From Planctomycetota bacterium (GTDB lineage Bacteria > Planctomycetota > B15-G4 > SIAN01): DNA of 64,000 bases. The notes beneath the pieces are model-generated. The model was not told where the DNA came from. It worked only from the letters and a program-made list of their open reading frames with translations, and made no database searches. The position numbers and the translations under genes were made by a program. The stretch covers positions 248,001-312,000 of the forward strand of contig JAEUIC010000018.1 in the NCBI GenBank assembly GCA_016795285.1, written 5' to 3'. This document shows, one piece after another, positions 17,311 to 25,792 of this stretch (positions within the stretch are counted from its first letter, which is position 1; the number at the start of each line of letters is the position of its first letter).

Positions 17311-18486
17311 TCAGCCTTCCGCGACGGGCGCGGCGGGCGGCAGCTCGCCCTTCTGCGCGCGCCACCAGCTGCGCCATGCCGCCGCTTCGTGGCCGAGCTC
17401 CGCGCCGGTGAGCCGCCGCAGCGCATCGACCACCACGGCGCGCTCCTCGCGGCGGATCACGAAGACGCCGGCCACCGCGACGTCGAGCGCGACGCCCGAT
17501 TGCAGCACGCCGATCACCGGCTTGGCGATCACGGCGCCCTGCGCGATCTCGACCTCGAAGTCCTGCACGAAGGCGCGCTGCTCGCCGAAGAAGACGTGCG
17601 CGCGCGCCGGGCTCGATCCGCCGCCGCCCGCCGGCGCCGCGCGCGGCTCGAGCATCGCGATCAGCCCGTCGACTGCCCGCGGATCGCGCAGCTCGGCGAG
17701 CGCCGGGTAGGCGCGCTGGCGCAAGGTCGACGAATCGGTCGCGAGCGCCTGCAGGTAGGCGACCACCAGCTGCGGATGGCGCGAAGCGAGGGCCGCCGTG
17801 CGCGCCGCGTCGCGCACTTCGCGGTCGCTGTCGAGCAGCGACGCGCGCACCAGCTTGCCGAGCGCCCGCTCGGCCGGCGCCGCTTGCAGCAGCGCCACGG
17901 CGCCGCGCCGCTCCACGGCGGTGCCGCGCGCGAGGCGCTCGAGCAGGAAGTCGGTGCGCGCCTGCTCCTCGAGTTCGAGCAGGCGGCGGGTGGCGAAGGC
18001 GGCGCGGCTCGCGCTGCGGCCACCGACGCGCGCCAGCAGCTCGCGGCGTGCCGCATCGTCGGTCGGCGGCAGGGCGCGCGCGCAACCGTCGAGGAGCGCT
18101 TGCGCGTCGAGTTCCGCGGCGGCGTCGGCGAGCTGCGCTTCGGTCGCGCCGGCCGCGCGCGCCGCGTCGAGCGCGTCGAACGCCTCGGGGTAGAGGCCGC
18201 GCTCGAGCGCGAAGGTGGCGACGGCCAGCAGCGCATGCGGCTGCTCGCCGGCGGCGAGACGCGCGCTGCGCACCCGCGGCAGGAGGTCGTTGCGCCGCTC
18301 GAGGTGGGCGATCTCGCGGCTCTCGAAGTGGAGGCGGCCGAGCGCGCCGTCGAGCACGACGCCGGTCGCGGTCGAGCGGCTCTCGCCGACGAGGCGCGAG
18401 CCGTCGCGCAGCTCGAGGACGTCCGGAGCGCAGGGCAAGAGGCCGAGCGCGGCGAGCAGCGGCACGGCATGGAACGGTGCATTCAC
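17311..18486 (-). CDS. HEAT-repeat protein with an embedded secretin-core fragment
   Basis: A 391-residue protein of unrecognised family with an unusual composition. The N-terminus is a possible signal peptide (MNAPFHAVPLLAALGLL), followed by a small beta domain (LELRDGSRLVG). The middle (residues about 60-285) is helical and includes HEAT-like repeats (LLDSDREVRDAART and LRDPRAVDGLIAML). Residues about 295-345 then match the conserved core strand region of secretins: RAHVFFGEQ, VQDFEVEIAQGAVIA and a later ALDV. The same region of the secretin encoded at 41945-44551 reads RAHINVLNH, VQDFEAEIAQGAVIAD and TLDV. The similarity extends to DNA: 42 of 46 bases by eye between 17524-17569 and 42371-42416. 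The short tail (EAAAWRSWWRAQKGE) resembles the end of PBS/HEAT proteins. A secretin pilotin, accessory or decoy role is only speculation. Confidence 0.78.
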   Translation of the reverse strand: MNAPFHAVPLLAALGLLPCAPDVLELRDGSRLVGESRSTATGVVLDGALGRLHFESREIAHLERRNDLLPRVRSARLAAGEQPHALLAVATFALERGLYPEAFDALDAARAAGATEAQLADAAAELDAQALLDGCARALPPTDDAARRELLARVGGRSASRAAFATRRLLELEEQARTDFLLERLARGTAVERRGAVALLQAAPAERALGKLVRASLLDSDREVRDAARTAALASRHPQLVVAYLQALATDSSTLRQRAYPALAELRDPRAVDGLIAMLEPRAAPAGGGGSSPARAHVFFGEQRAFVQDFEVEIAQGAVIAKPVIGVLQSGVALDVAVAGVFVIRREERAVVVDALRRLTGAELGHEAAAWRSWWRAQKGELPPAAPVAEG

Positions 18487-18576
18487 GGGACCACTCCTCG
18501 ACGACGCGCGACGCCGAACGGGACCGGCGGAACGCTAGCAAGGCGCAGGCCCGCCGGGGCGTGCGCGGCGGCCCGT

Positions 18577-20871
18577 TCACCGGCGCACGCTCGACGGTGC
18601 GAAGCGCAGCGCCCCGGGGAGGGACGGCGCAACGAGCAGCGCGCCGCTGCGCGCGGTCGACCGCCACGGGATCGCGAGCCGTTCGAGCGCGCGCAGGGTC
18701 GACTCCGGCAGCTCCGTTTCAGCGCGGCTCGCGATCGCGCGCCGGGCGCCGCAGCGGCGCATGAGGTCGAAGAGTCCGGCGTCCGCGCCGCCGTGGTGGG
18801 GGAGCAGCAGCGCGTCGACGCCGCCGCAGAGCCCCATCGCGAGGTCGACGAGCGGCGGCCCTTCGAGATCGCCCGGCAGCAGCCACCGCACTCCGCCGAC
18901 CTGCGCCAGCAGCGCGAGCGAGCCGTCGTTGCGCGCGCTGAAGCGCCGCTCGGGCGGTGGCCAGACGACGGCGTGCGGCCCGATCCGATCGCCCGCGACT
19001 GCAACTTGCACGCGGACCTCGGCGCGCGCGAGCGCTGCCGCCAGCTCCTGCAGCAGCGGCTCGCGCGGCGCGGCGAGTTCGGCGGCGGCCGCCGGCGGCA
19101 GCCACACTGTCGCGATCGGCCAGCGCGCGAGCAGGTCGGCGGCGGCGCTGCAGTGGTCGGCATCGAGGTGCGACAGCAGCAGCCCCTCGAGCGGCGGGGC
19201 GGCCAGTGCGACCAGCGCGTCGACCAGCAGCGTCGCGTCGCCCATCCGGTGGCCGCCCGCATCGACGAGCCAGGCGCGCCGCCCCTCGCGCAGCAGCACC
19301 GCCTGTCCGTGGCCGACGTCGAGCACGGTGACCGCGGCATCGAGGTTGCCGTCGACCTGGTCCGCGCTGCGCGGTGCGATCGTCCGCGTCGCCATCGTTT
19401 CCACCAGGGGCCAGAGCGCGAGACCGAGCGCGAGGCCAAGCGCGGCGAGCGGCCGGCGCAGCGCGAGCGCGATCCAGAAGAGGAGCGTGGCGCAGCTCCA
19501 AGCGGTGCTCGGCGCCGCGGCGAGGAGCGGCGTGGCGGGCAGCGCGGCGAGCGCGTCGGCGAGCGCCCCGATCGCGCCGTCGAGCCCGCGGAGGAGGGGA
19601 TCGAACGGCCCGAGCAGCGGAGGCGACAGCACCGCGAGCGCTGCCGCGACCAAGCTCGTCGCGAGGCCGACCGTGACCAGCGGCGCCAGCAACAGGGTCG
19701 CGAGCGGAGCGATCCAGGCGACCGTCCCGAAGTGGAACGCGGTGAGGGGAGCGGTGGCGATCGCCGCGAAGCAGGCGCTGCGCAGCGCGCGGCCGAGCGG
19801 GCGGCGCCAGTCGATGCCGTGGCCGCTGCCGCGGGGCGAGCGCGACGGGCCGTAGCGCGCCGCCACCTCGAGCGCGAAGACGGCGGCGAAGGAGAGCTGC
19901 AGGCCGACGTCGGCGAGCGGCTCGGGCGACGTCGCCACCAGCAGCAGGAAGCTCGCGGCGAGGATGCGCTGCCCGCCGGAGGCGTAGCCGAGGCGGCGCG
20001 CCAGGTGGAACGCCGCGTAGCCGAGCCCCGCGCGGACCACCGGCGGCTGCGCGCCGCACAGCACCACGTAGCTCGCGATGGCGAGCAGCAGGAGCGCACT
20101 GCGACTGCGCGGCCAGCGGCGCGGCAGCAGCGGCTCGAGCAGCGCGGCCAGCAGCACCACGTGGCTCCCGCTCACCGCGATCAGGTGCCAGCCGCCGCAG
20201 TCGCGCAGCGCGTCGCGCAGCGGTCGCGCGAGGCGATCGGCGCGGCCGAGCGCCAACGCGCGCGCGAGCGCCGCGGCGGTCGGCGAGAGGGCGGTCGCGA
20301 GGCCCCGGTCGATCGCTCCGGCGATCCGATCGGCGGCGCAGCGCAGCAGCAGGGCGGGCGAGCGCGCGATGGCGGCGGCGGGCGGGAAGCCGCTCGGGAA
20401 CGGGGTGGCGCGTGTCGTGGTGAGGCGTGCCGTGGCGGCGCGCTCGCCCGGATTGCGCGGCGGCGCCGGCAGCGCGAGCGTCCCCTCGACGGTGAACCAG
20501 TCGCCCGCGACGTGGGGGGCGAGGCGCGACTCGATCCATTGGGCGTCGGCCGGCAGCGCGGCCCCCTCGCCGTGCAGTTCGACCCAGGTCGAGGCGCCGC
20601 CGTGGCGCAGCGCCCGGCTGTCGGCGCGCACGCGCAGCGCGCCGACGAACGGCCGCTCCCCCGCGCTCGGGCGCGCTCCGTCGACGCCTGCGAAGGCGAG
20701 GCCGGCGATCCAGAAGGCGGCCGCGGCGAGTCCCGCGCGCGGCGCAAGCAGCAGCAGCGCTGCCGACGCGAGCCCGACCTCGACCGGCGGGTCGAGCAAG
20801 GCGGCGGCAGTGAGCAGCAACGCGCCGCACAGCAGGGGCGGCAGGGTGGGTGGAGAGGCGGCCGAGCGCAT
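18577..20871 (-). CDS. comEC: ComEC/Rec2 DNA-uptake channel
   Basis: Inner-membrane protein that passes single-stranded DNA into the cytoplasm during natural transformation. It has the three expected parts. A soluble OB-fold/DUF4131 region follows the first helices (residues about 45-165). The competence domain comes next, with GWHLIAVSGSHVVLLAALLEPLLPRR. A C-terminal metallo-beta-lactamase-like domain has VLDVGHGQAVLLREG, HLDADHCSAAADLL and LLLPHHGGAD. Length is about 764 residues. The ATG at 20871 gives an N-terminus running straight into the first helix. A GTG at 20928 in the same frame has a GAGGG 8 nt upstream and would add 19 residues, but it abuts the coaD start. Along with ComM and the type IV pilus genes it makes transformation plausible. 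Confidence 0.9.
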   Translation of the reverse strand: MRSAASPPTLPPLLCGALLLTAAALLDPPVEVGLASAALLLLAPRAGLAAAAFWIAGLAFAGVDGARPSAGERPFVGALRVRADSRALRHGGASTWVELHGEGAALPADAQWIESRLAPHVAGDWFTVEGTLALPAPPRNPGERAATARLTTTRATPFPSGFPPAAAIARSPALLLRCAADRIAGAIDRGLATALSPTAAALARALALGRADRLARPLRDALRDCGGWHLIAVSGSHVVLLAALLEPLLPRRWPRSRSALLLLAIASYVVLCGAQPPVVRAGLGYAAFHLARRLGYASGGQRILAASFLLLVATSPEPLADVGLQLSFAAVFALEVAARYGPSRSPRGSGHGIDWRRPLGRALRSACFAAIATAPLTAFHFGTVAWIAPLATLLLAPLVTVGLATSLVAAALAVLSPPLLGPFDPLLRGLDGAIGALADALAALPATPLLAAAPSTAWSCATLLFWIALALRRPLAALGLALGLALWPLVETMATRTIAPRSADQVDGNLDAAVTVLDVGHGQAVLLREGRRAWLVDAGGHRMGDATLLVDALVALAAPPLEGLLLSHLDADHCSAAADLLARWPIATVWLPPAAAAELAAPREPLLQELAAALARAEVRVQVAVAGDRIGPHAVVWPPPERRFSARNDGSLALLAQVGGVRWLLPGDLEGPPLVDLAMGLCGGVDALLLPHHGGADAGLFDLMRRCGARRAIASRAETELPESTLRALERLAIPWRSTARSGALLVAPSLPGALRFAPSSVRR

Positions 20872-20914
20872 GGACGCAGGGACGACGCCTGCCGGCGGCG
20901 GTGACGGGCGCCGA

Positions 20915-20920
20915 TACAAT
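20915..20920 (+). promoter_or_regulatory. -10 element of coaD
   Basis: TACAAT (5 of 6 to consensus), 9 nt before the TTG start of coaD. The predicted start point falls about 3 nt before the codon, so the transcript would be nearly leaderless. No clear -35 is seen. Confidence 0.55.
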
Positions 20921-20929
20921 GCCGCCACT

Positions 20930-21418
20930 TTGCGCGCCCTCTACCCCGGCAGCTTCGATCCGCCGACGCTCGGTCACCTCGACGTGATCCGGCGCGGCGT
21001 CGCGCTGTGCAGCGAGCTCACGATCGCGATCGGGCGCAACCCGGCGAAGCGGCCGCTCTTCACCGTCGAGGAGCGGATCGAGCTGCTGCAGGCGGCCCTC
21101 GCCGCCGAGCGTCTCGCCGCGCAGGTCGTCGCCTTCGACGGGCTCGTGGTCGAGTGCGCGCGCCAGCGCGGGGCGCAGTGGCTCCTGCGCGGCGTGCGCA
21201 GCGCGGCCGACTTCGACTACGAGCAGACGATGGCGCAGATGAACCGCAAGCTCGCGCCCGAACTCGACACGCTCTTCGTGATGGCCGCGCCCGAGTTCGC
21301 CTGCGTCTCGGCGCGCCTCGTGCGCGACGCCGGCCGCTTCGGCGCCGACCTGCGCGGTCTCGTCCCCGAGTCGATCCGGCCGCGCCTCGAGCAGCGGCTG
21401 CGGGAGGGTCCTCCTTGA
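20930..21418 (+). CDS. coaD: Pantetheine-phosphate adenylyltransferase CoaD
   Basis: Cytoplasmic enzyme that adenylates 4'-phosphopantetheine to dephospho-CoA, the penultimate step of coenzyme A synthesis. The TTG start at 20930 gives MRALYPGSFDPPTLGHLDVI, the canonical N-terminus with the TxGH nucleotidyltransferase motif. No in-frame ATG or GTG lies close upstream. RNPAKRPLFTVEERIELL, WLLRGVRSAADFDYE, and MAAPEFACVSARLVRDAGRF are all family blocks. At 162 residues it has the usual length. A TACAAT -10 lies 9 nt upstream and there is no ribosome-binding site. Its stop overlaps the TTG start of ridA. Confidence 0.95.
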   Translation: MRALYPGSFDPPTLGHLDVIRRGVALCSELTIAIGRNPAKRPLFTVEERIELLQAALAAERLAAQVVAFDGLVVECARQRGAQWLLRGVRSAADFDYEQTMAQMNRKLAPELDTLFVMAAPEFACVSARLVRDAGRFGADLRGLVPESIRPRLEQRLREGPP

Positions 21419-21801
21419 TCATCGAGCACGTCGCATCACCGCACGCCCCCGACGCGATCGGACCCTACTCGCAGGCGATCGTCGCCAACGGCTTCGTCTT
21501 CTGCTCCGGGCAGGTCGCGCTCGAGCCGGGGAGCTCCGGCACCCTCGTCGGCGTCGGCGACGTCGCCGCGCAGACGCGCCGCGTCTTCGACAACCTCGCG
21601 GCGGTGCTCGCGGCGGCGGGGGTGACCCTCGGCCACGTCGTGAAGACCACCGTCTACCTCACCGACATGACGAACTTCGCGGCGATGAACCAGGTCTATG
21701 CCGAGCGGTTCGGCAACCACCGGCCGGCGCGCGCGACGGTGGCGGTCGCCGGGTTGCCGAAGGGCGCGCTCGTGGAGATCGAAGCCATTGCGCTGCGCTG
21801 A
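21415..21801 (+). CDS. ridA: RidA family reactive-intermediate deaminase
   Basis: RidA hydrolyses reactive enamine/imine intermediates made by PLP enzymes, protecting cells from 2-aminoacrylate damage. The 128-residue product has the family pattern: APDAIGPYSQAIVANGFVFCSGQ at the start and KTTVYLTDMTNFAAMNQVYAE in the middle. The substrate-binding Arg (RPARATVAVAGLP) and a final VEIEAIAL complete it. The start is TTG at 21415, overlapping the coaD stop (TTGA), with a GGAGG element about 8 nt upstream inside coaD. Co-transcription with coaD is likely. Confidence 0.93.
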   Translation: MIIEHVASPHAPDAIGPYSQAIVANGFVFCSGQVALEPGSSGTLVGVGDVAAQTRRVFDNLAAVLAAAGVTLGHVVKTTVYLTDMTNFAAMNQVYAERFGNHRPARATVAVAGLPKGALVEIEAIALR

Positions 21802-21802
21802 G

Positions 21803-23023
21803 ATGGTCGCCGCGGCGCTCCTCGCCCTGTCGATGCCGTTCGGCAGCGCGCTCCATGGCGCCGCGATCGGCGCCGCGGACGACGTTCGCGCGTTGCCGCG
21901 GGCGCACGAGCAGCTGCTCGAATCGGGCGCGCGCGTCGTGGTGATGGCGCCGCGGGCCGAGCTGCCGCCCGACCGCGTGGAACTGCAGCTCGCGCTGCCG
22001 TTCGGCTGGGCCGACGATGCGAGCCCGGCCGGCAGCGGCTTGGCGCGGCTGGTCGCCGACCATGTGACGCTCGCGTGCGGGGAGCCGCGCGTCGAGGCGG
22101 AGCTGCTGCCGACGGTGCTCCTGCTGCGAGCGGGCAGCAGCGTCGGCGAAGTCGAGAAGCTGCTCGCGGGCGTGGTCGATGCGCTGACCGGCGCGCGGTT
22201 GAACGACGAGTCGTTCGCCGCGCTGCTGGCCGCGCCGGCGCAGTCGCCCGTCGATCCGCTGCTGCGTTGGCGCGAGGCGGCGACTCCGCAGAGTGCCGAA
22301 GGGCTCGGCGCGGCGCGGCAACGGCCGGAGGCGCCCACGCAGGAGGAGTTGCGCGCGTTCCTCGCGGCGCGCTGCGGATGCGAAGGGGCGACGCTGGCGC
22401 TGGTGACGGCTGCCGACGCGCCGCCGCTCCTGCTCGCTGCCGGTCGGGTGCTCGAACGGCTGCCGCGCGCGAAGGGGGTGGCCGCGCCCTGGGTGCGCGA
22501 GCTGCCGGCCGCGCTGCCGCGGCGCGTGGCGGCGCCAGCGGGGGCGAGCGACGACACGGTCGGGCTGCGGATCGCGTGGAGCGACGACCGGAACGGCGAT
22601 CGGTTGGCGTTGGCGGCCGCGTTCCTCGCCGCGGCGGCCGGGCGGTCGCCGACGTGGGTCGAGCGCGATCGGCAGGGCGGGCTGGTCGCGTTCGCCGACA
22701 GCCGCCGCGATGGGGCGCTGGCGACGACGCTGGCGCGCGCCGTGGTCGCGCTGCAAACGGAAGGCGGCTTGAGCGAGACGGCCTTCGGAGCGCTGCAGTC
22801 CGCCTTCACGGCCGACGTGGAGCGGACGCTCGCGAGTCCGGTGGCGCAGGCGCGGCAGCTCGCGCTGGACGGCACGCTCTACGCCGCTCCCTTCGCGGCC
22901 GCCGGGCGAGCGGCGCGTTGGCGAGCGCTCGGTCGAGCGGCGGCCGAAGCGGCGCTGCGCGAGTCGTTGCGACCGCAGGCGCTGGTCGAAGTGGTCGCGC
23001 CGCGCATGGAGGCGGGGCAGTGA
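21803..23023 (+). CDS. Degenerate M16 (insulinase)-like protein
   Basis: A 406-residue protein that keeps the layout of a single M16 domain pair but seems to have lost catalysis. It opens with a possible signal sequence, then GARVVVMAPRAELPPDRVELQLALPFG, matching the first strands of M16 peptidases. Next comes GSGLARLVADHVTL, where active family members have a GLAHLLEHM-type helix with HxxEH. Here the first His is Arg and the Glu-His pair is Ala-Asp. The C-terminal half ends in LRESLRPQALVEVVAP, recalling the end of M16 repeats. It may be a non-catalytic partner or an exported binding protein. It starts 1 nt after ridA and overlaps the peptide-binding lipoprotein gene by 4 nt. Family assignment is by pattern only. 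Confidence 0.6.
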   Translation: MVAAALLALSMPFGSALHGAAIGAADDVRALPRAHEQLLESGARVVVMAPRAELPPDRVELQLALPFGWADDASPAGSGLARLVADHVTLACGEPRVEAELLPTVLLLRAGSSVGEVEKLLAGVVDALTGARLNDESFAALLAAPAQSPVDPLLRWREAATPQSAEGLGAARQRPEAPTQEELRAFLAARCGCEGATLALVTAADAPPLLLAAGRVLERLPRAKGVAAPWVRELPAALPRRVAAPAGASDDTVGLRIAWSDDRNGDRLALAAAFLAAAAGRSPTWVERDRQGGLVAFADSRRDGALATTLARAVVALQTEGGLSETAFGALQSAFTADVERTLASPVAQARQLALDGTLYAAPFAAAGRAARWRALGRAAAEAALRESLRPQALVEVVAPRMEAGQ

Positions 23024-24774
23024 GGGGCGCGCGGCCGCATCGCGCGGGAGTCGCCGCCGCGCTGGCGGCCGCGCTCCTGCTGCTGGCGAGTTGCGGCGAC
23101 GACGGCCCGGCGGTCGCCCACGGCGGGAGCGGCGGCGGGAACGGCGGCGGCGCGTCGGCGCCGAGCGCCGCGCCCGTCTCGCTGGCGCTCTCCGACGAGG
23201 GGCGGGCGAGCCTCGCGCGCGGCGGCGTCCCGCAACCGGGCGGCACGCTCGTCCAGTCGATCACCGTCGAGTACGGCACGCTCAACAACATCCTGCGCAC
23301 GACCAACTCCGAGGAGACGCTCTGCCGCCTCTTCCTCTTCCCGCCGCTGCTCGACATCGATCCCGACACGCTCGAGCTGGTGCCGTTGGTCGCGGCGGAG
23401 CTGCCGACGCTCGCCGCCGACTCGCGCACCTACACCTGGAATCTCAAGCCCGGCATCCGGTGGCATCGCGGCGATGGGTCGGGGCCGGTCGAGGTGACGA
23501 CCGCCGACGTCGTCTACGCGTGGCGGATGATCTCCGACCCGACCGTGCGCGCGGAGCGGGTGCGCGCGTCGCTCGGGCCGATCGAGTCGGTGCGGGCGCT
23601 CGACCGCTACACGTTCGAGGTGGTCGCGAAGCGGCCCTACTACCGGGTCGAACTCGAGTTCGGCTACAACTTCCGGCTCATGCCGGCCCATCTCGGCGCG
23701 GCGGAGCCGGCCGCCTTCAACGACGACCCGCTCGGACGCGATCCGGTCGGCTACGGACCCTACCGCTTCGCCGCGTGGAAGAGCGGCGAGTACGTCGAGC
23801 TCGAGAAGAATCGCGACTGGTTCGCCGCCGACGCGCTGCCCTACTGGTTCGATCGCTACCGCGTCCGCTTCATCGCCGACACCGCGCAGACGCCGCTCCT
23901 CTTCGAGCGCGGCGAGCTGTCGATCTGCCCGGTGAACGACTGCACGCGCTGGGAGGAGATGAAGCGCGAGGCGAAGCTGGCGCCGCTCGCCACCTTCCAC
24001 GAGTACTACCTCGCGCAGTGGCTCTACATCGTCTGGAACCAGGCGCATCCCGCCTTCGCCGACGCCCGCGTCCGCCGCGCGATGACGCTGCTCTACCCGC
24101 GCGAGCTGGTGAAGGAGAAGGTCTACCTCGGCCATGCGGCGGTGATCTCGACGCTCGGGTCGGTGGCGGCGCCCGAGTACGACGCGAGCGTCGCGCCGCT
24201 CCCGTTCGACCCCGCTGCGGCGCGCGCGCTGCTGGACGAGGCGGGCTGGATCGACCGCGACGGCGACGGCTGGCGCGATCGCGACGGCGCGCGCTTCCGC
24301 TTCACGCTGAAGCACCCGCGGACGCCGGTGCCCGCCATCGCGGTCGGCAACACCTGGTTCCAGCAGCAGCTGAAGGAGGCGGGCGTCGAGGTCGAGCTGC
24401 TGCCGGTCGATTCGCGCCAGCTGTTCAAGGAGCTCGGCGATCGGGCGTTCGACGCCGGTCAGCTGAGCTGGGTCGGCGACCCGCGCGACGACGACCTCTA
24501 CGACCGCTTCCACTCGAGCGCCGTCGCGGAGGGCGCCAACTACGGCGGCCTCGCCGATCCCGAGACCGACCGCCTGCTCGAGCTCCACCGCGGTGCCTTC
24601 GTCCGCGAGGAGCGCCTCGCGCTGGCGCACGCGCTCCATCGCCGCATCGCCGAGCTGCAGCCGGTCACGCCGCTCTACAACCCGCAGTCGCTGGTGCTGG
24701 TCTCGACGAAGTTGCGCAACGTGAAGATGCGCCGCCTCGGCGCCCGCTGGTTCGACTGGTGGCAGGCGCCGTGA
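23020..24774 (+). CDS. ABC peptide transporter substrate-binding lipoprotein (OppA-like)
   Basis: Periplasmic solute-binding protein of family 5 (oligopeptide/dipeptide/nickel). It is 584 residues long from a GTG start overlapping the previous stop. The signal peptide ends in lipobox LLASC with Cys25, then a Gly/Ser linker. SBP_bac_5 features include IEVEYGTLNN-like first strand text, LVAAELPTLAADSRTYTWNL, a Trp-His (GIRWHRGDG) 'WHdG' segment, and TTADVVYAWRMISDP. GPYRFAAWKSGEYVELEKN and ARALLDEAGW follow. It heads a complete importer: two permeases and two ATPases follow on the same strand in tight order. Peptides are the likeliest cargo, but the ligand is not defined. Confidence 0.92.
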   Translation: MRGARPHRAGVAAALAAALLLLASCGDDGPAVAHGGSGGGNGGGASAPSAAPVSLALSDEGRASLARGGVPQPGGTLVQSITVEYGTLNNILRTTNSEETLCRLFLFPPLLDIDPDTLELVPLVAAELPTLAADSRTYTWNLKPGIRWHRGDGSGPVEVTTADVVYAWRMISDPTVRAERVRASLGPIESVRALDRYTFEVVAKRPYYRVELEFGYNFRLMPAHLGAAEPAAFNDDPLGRDPVGYGPYRFAAWKSGEYVELEKNRDWFAADALPYWFDRYRVRFIADTAQTPLLFERGELSICPVNDCTRWEEMKREAKLAPLATFHEYYLAQWLYIVWNQAHPAFADARVRRAMTLLYPRELVKEKVYLGHAAVISTLGSVAAPEYDASVAPLPFDPAAARALLDEAGWIDRDGDGWRDRDGARFRFTLKHPRTPVPAIAVGNTWFQQQLKEAGVEVELLPVDSRQLFKELGDRAFDAGQLSWVGDPRDDDLYDRFHSSAVAEGANYGGLADPETDRLLELHRGAFVREERLALAHALHRRIAELQPVTPLYNPQSLVLVSTKLRNVKMRRLGARWFDWWQAP

Positions 24775-24811
24775 GCGCCGCGCGGCCGCGCGCGCAGGTC
24801 GGCCGGCGGTG

Positions 24812-25792
24812 ATGCGCTTCCTGCTGCGCCGGCTGCTGTTCGGGCTCCCGACGCTGCTCGGGATCACGCTCCTCACGTTCGCGCTGTCGCGCCTCGCGCC
24901 GGGCGGCCCGCTCTCCGACCTGCTCGATCCGGAGCAGGGGCGCGCGGTGACGAAGGAGCAGCTCGCCGCGACCGAGAAGCTGCTCGGCTTCGATCGGCCG
25001 CTGCACGAGCAGTACGGCGCGTGGCTCTCCTCCGCGCTGCGCTTCGACTTCGGCCGCTCGCTCACCAGCGATCGCCGGCCGGTCGCGGAGAAGATCGCGG
25101 CGGCGGCGGCCGTCTCGCTCGAGCTGCAGGGCGCGGCGGTGGTGCTGCTCTACGGGCTCGGCATCCCGCTCGGCGTCTTCGCGGCGGCGCGCGCCGGGAC
25201 GCGCCGCGAGCGCTGCCTCGCCGCGCTCCTCTTCGTGCTGCAGGCGATGCCGACCGTGGTGATCGGCGCGTTGCTGCTGATCCTCTTCGCGCGCGGCCCG
25301 TTCGCCTGGCTGCCGCTCGCCGGCCTCGAGACGCCGGGCGCGGAGCCCGCGGCGCCGCTGGCACGCGCGCTCGACCATGCGCGCCACCTCGTGCTGCCGG
25401 TCGCCTGCCTCGTGCTGTCGGGGATCTCCGGCATCGCGCTCTACGCGCGGGCCGGCGTGCTGGAGGCGCTGCGCCAGCCGTGGATCCGCGCCGCGCGCGC
25501 GCGCGGCCTGCCCGAGTGGCGCGTCCGCTACGTCCACGCGCTGAAGAGCGGGATCCTGCCGCTCGTCGCGCTGCTCGGCGGCTTGCTGCCGTGGCTGGTC
25601 GGCGGCAGCGTCGCGGTGGAGACGCTCTTCTCGCTGCCCGGACTCGGCCGCCTCACCATCGACTCGATCGCGGCGCGCGACTACCCGACGGTGATGGCGC
25701 TCACGCTGCTGGTCGCGGCGGCGACGTGGCTCGGCTTCCTGCTCGCCGACCTGCTCCACGCGGCGCTGCGGCGCGGCGAGGTCGACGCGTGA
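24812..25792 (+). CDS. Peptide ABC transporter permease (OppB-like)
   Basis: Inner-membrane permease of 326 residues. The N-terminal helix (FLLRRLLFGLPTLLGITLLTF) is the OppB/DppB signature, and LLGFDRPLHEQYGAWL and FDFGRSL follow in the first periplasmic loop. The EAA cytoplasmic motif (RAARARGLPEWRVRYVHALK) couples to the ATPases, and LVGGSVAVETLFSLPGLGRL is the conserved end. ATG at 24812 is preferred; a GTG one codon earlier is possible. It lies 37 nt after the binding protein gene and overlaps the next permease by 4 nt. Confidence 0.92.
   Translation: MRFLLRRLLFGLPTLLGITLLTFALSRLAPGGPLSDLLDPEQGRAVTKEQLAATEKLLGFDRPLHEQYGAWLSSALRFDFGRSLTSDRRPVAEKIAAAAAVSLELQGAAVVLLYGLGIPLGVFAAARAGTRRERCLAALLFVLQAMPTVVIGALLLILFARGPFAWLPLAGLETPGAEPAAPLARALDHARHLVLPVACLVLSGISGIALYARAGVLEALRQPWIRAARARGLPEWRVRYVHALKSGILPLVALLGGLLPWLVGGSVAVETLFSLPGLGRLTIDSIAARDYPTVMALTLLVAAATWLGFLLADLLHAALRRGEVDA

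Noticed and set aside
14681..18667. A frame of over 1300 residues on the minus strand
   Set aside because: It crosses ComM-like, HEAT-like and transporter genes out of frame and is Arg/Ala-rich shadow sequence.
17389..20904. A frame of about 1170 residues on the plus strand
   Set aside because: It is antisense to comEC and the HEAT/secretin-fragment gene, with high Arg/Gln/Glu content and no recognisable domain.
21803..23023. Annotation as an active M16 peptidase
   Set aside because: The HxxEH zinc motif is not present; only a degenerate M16-like pattern is supported.
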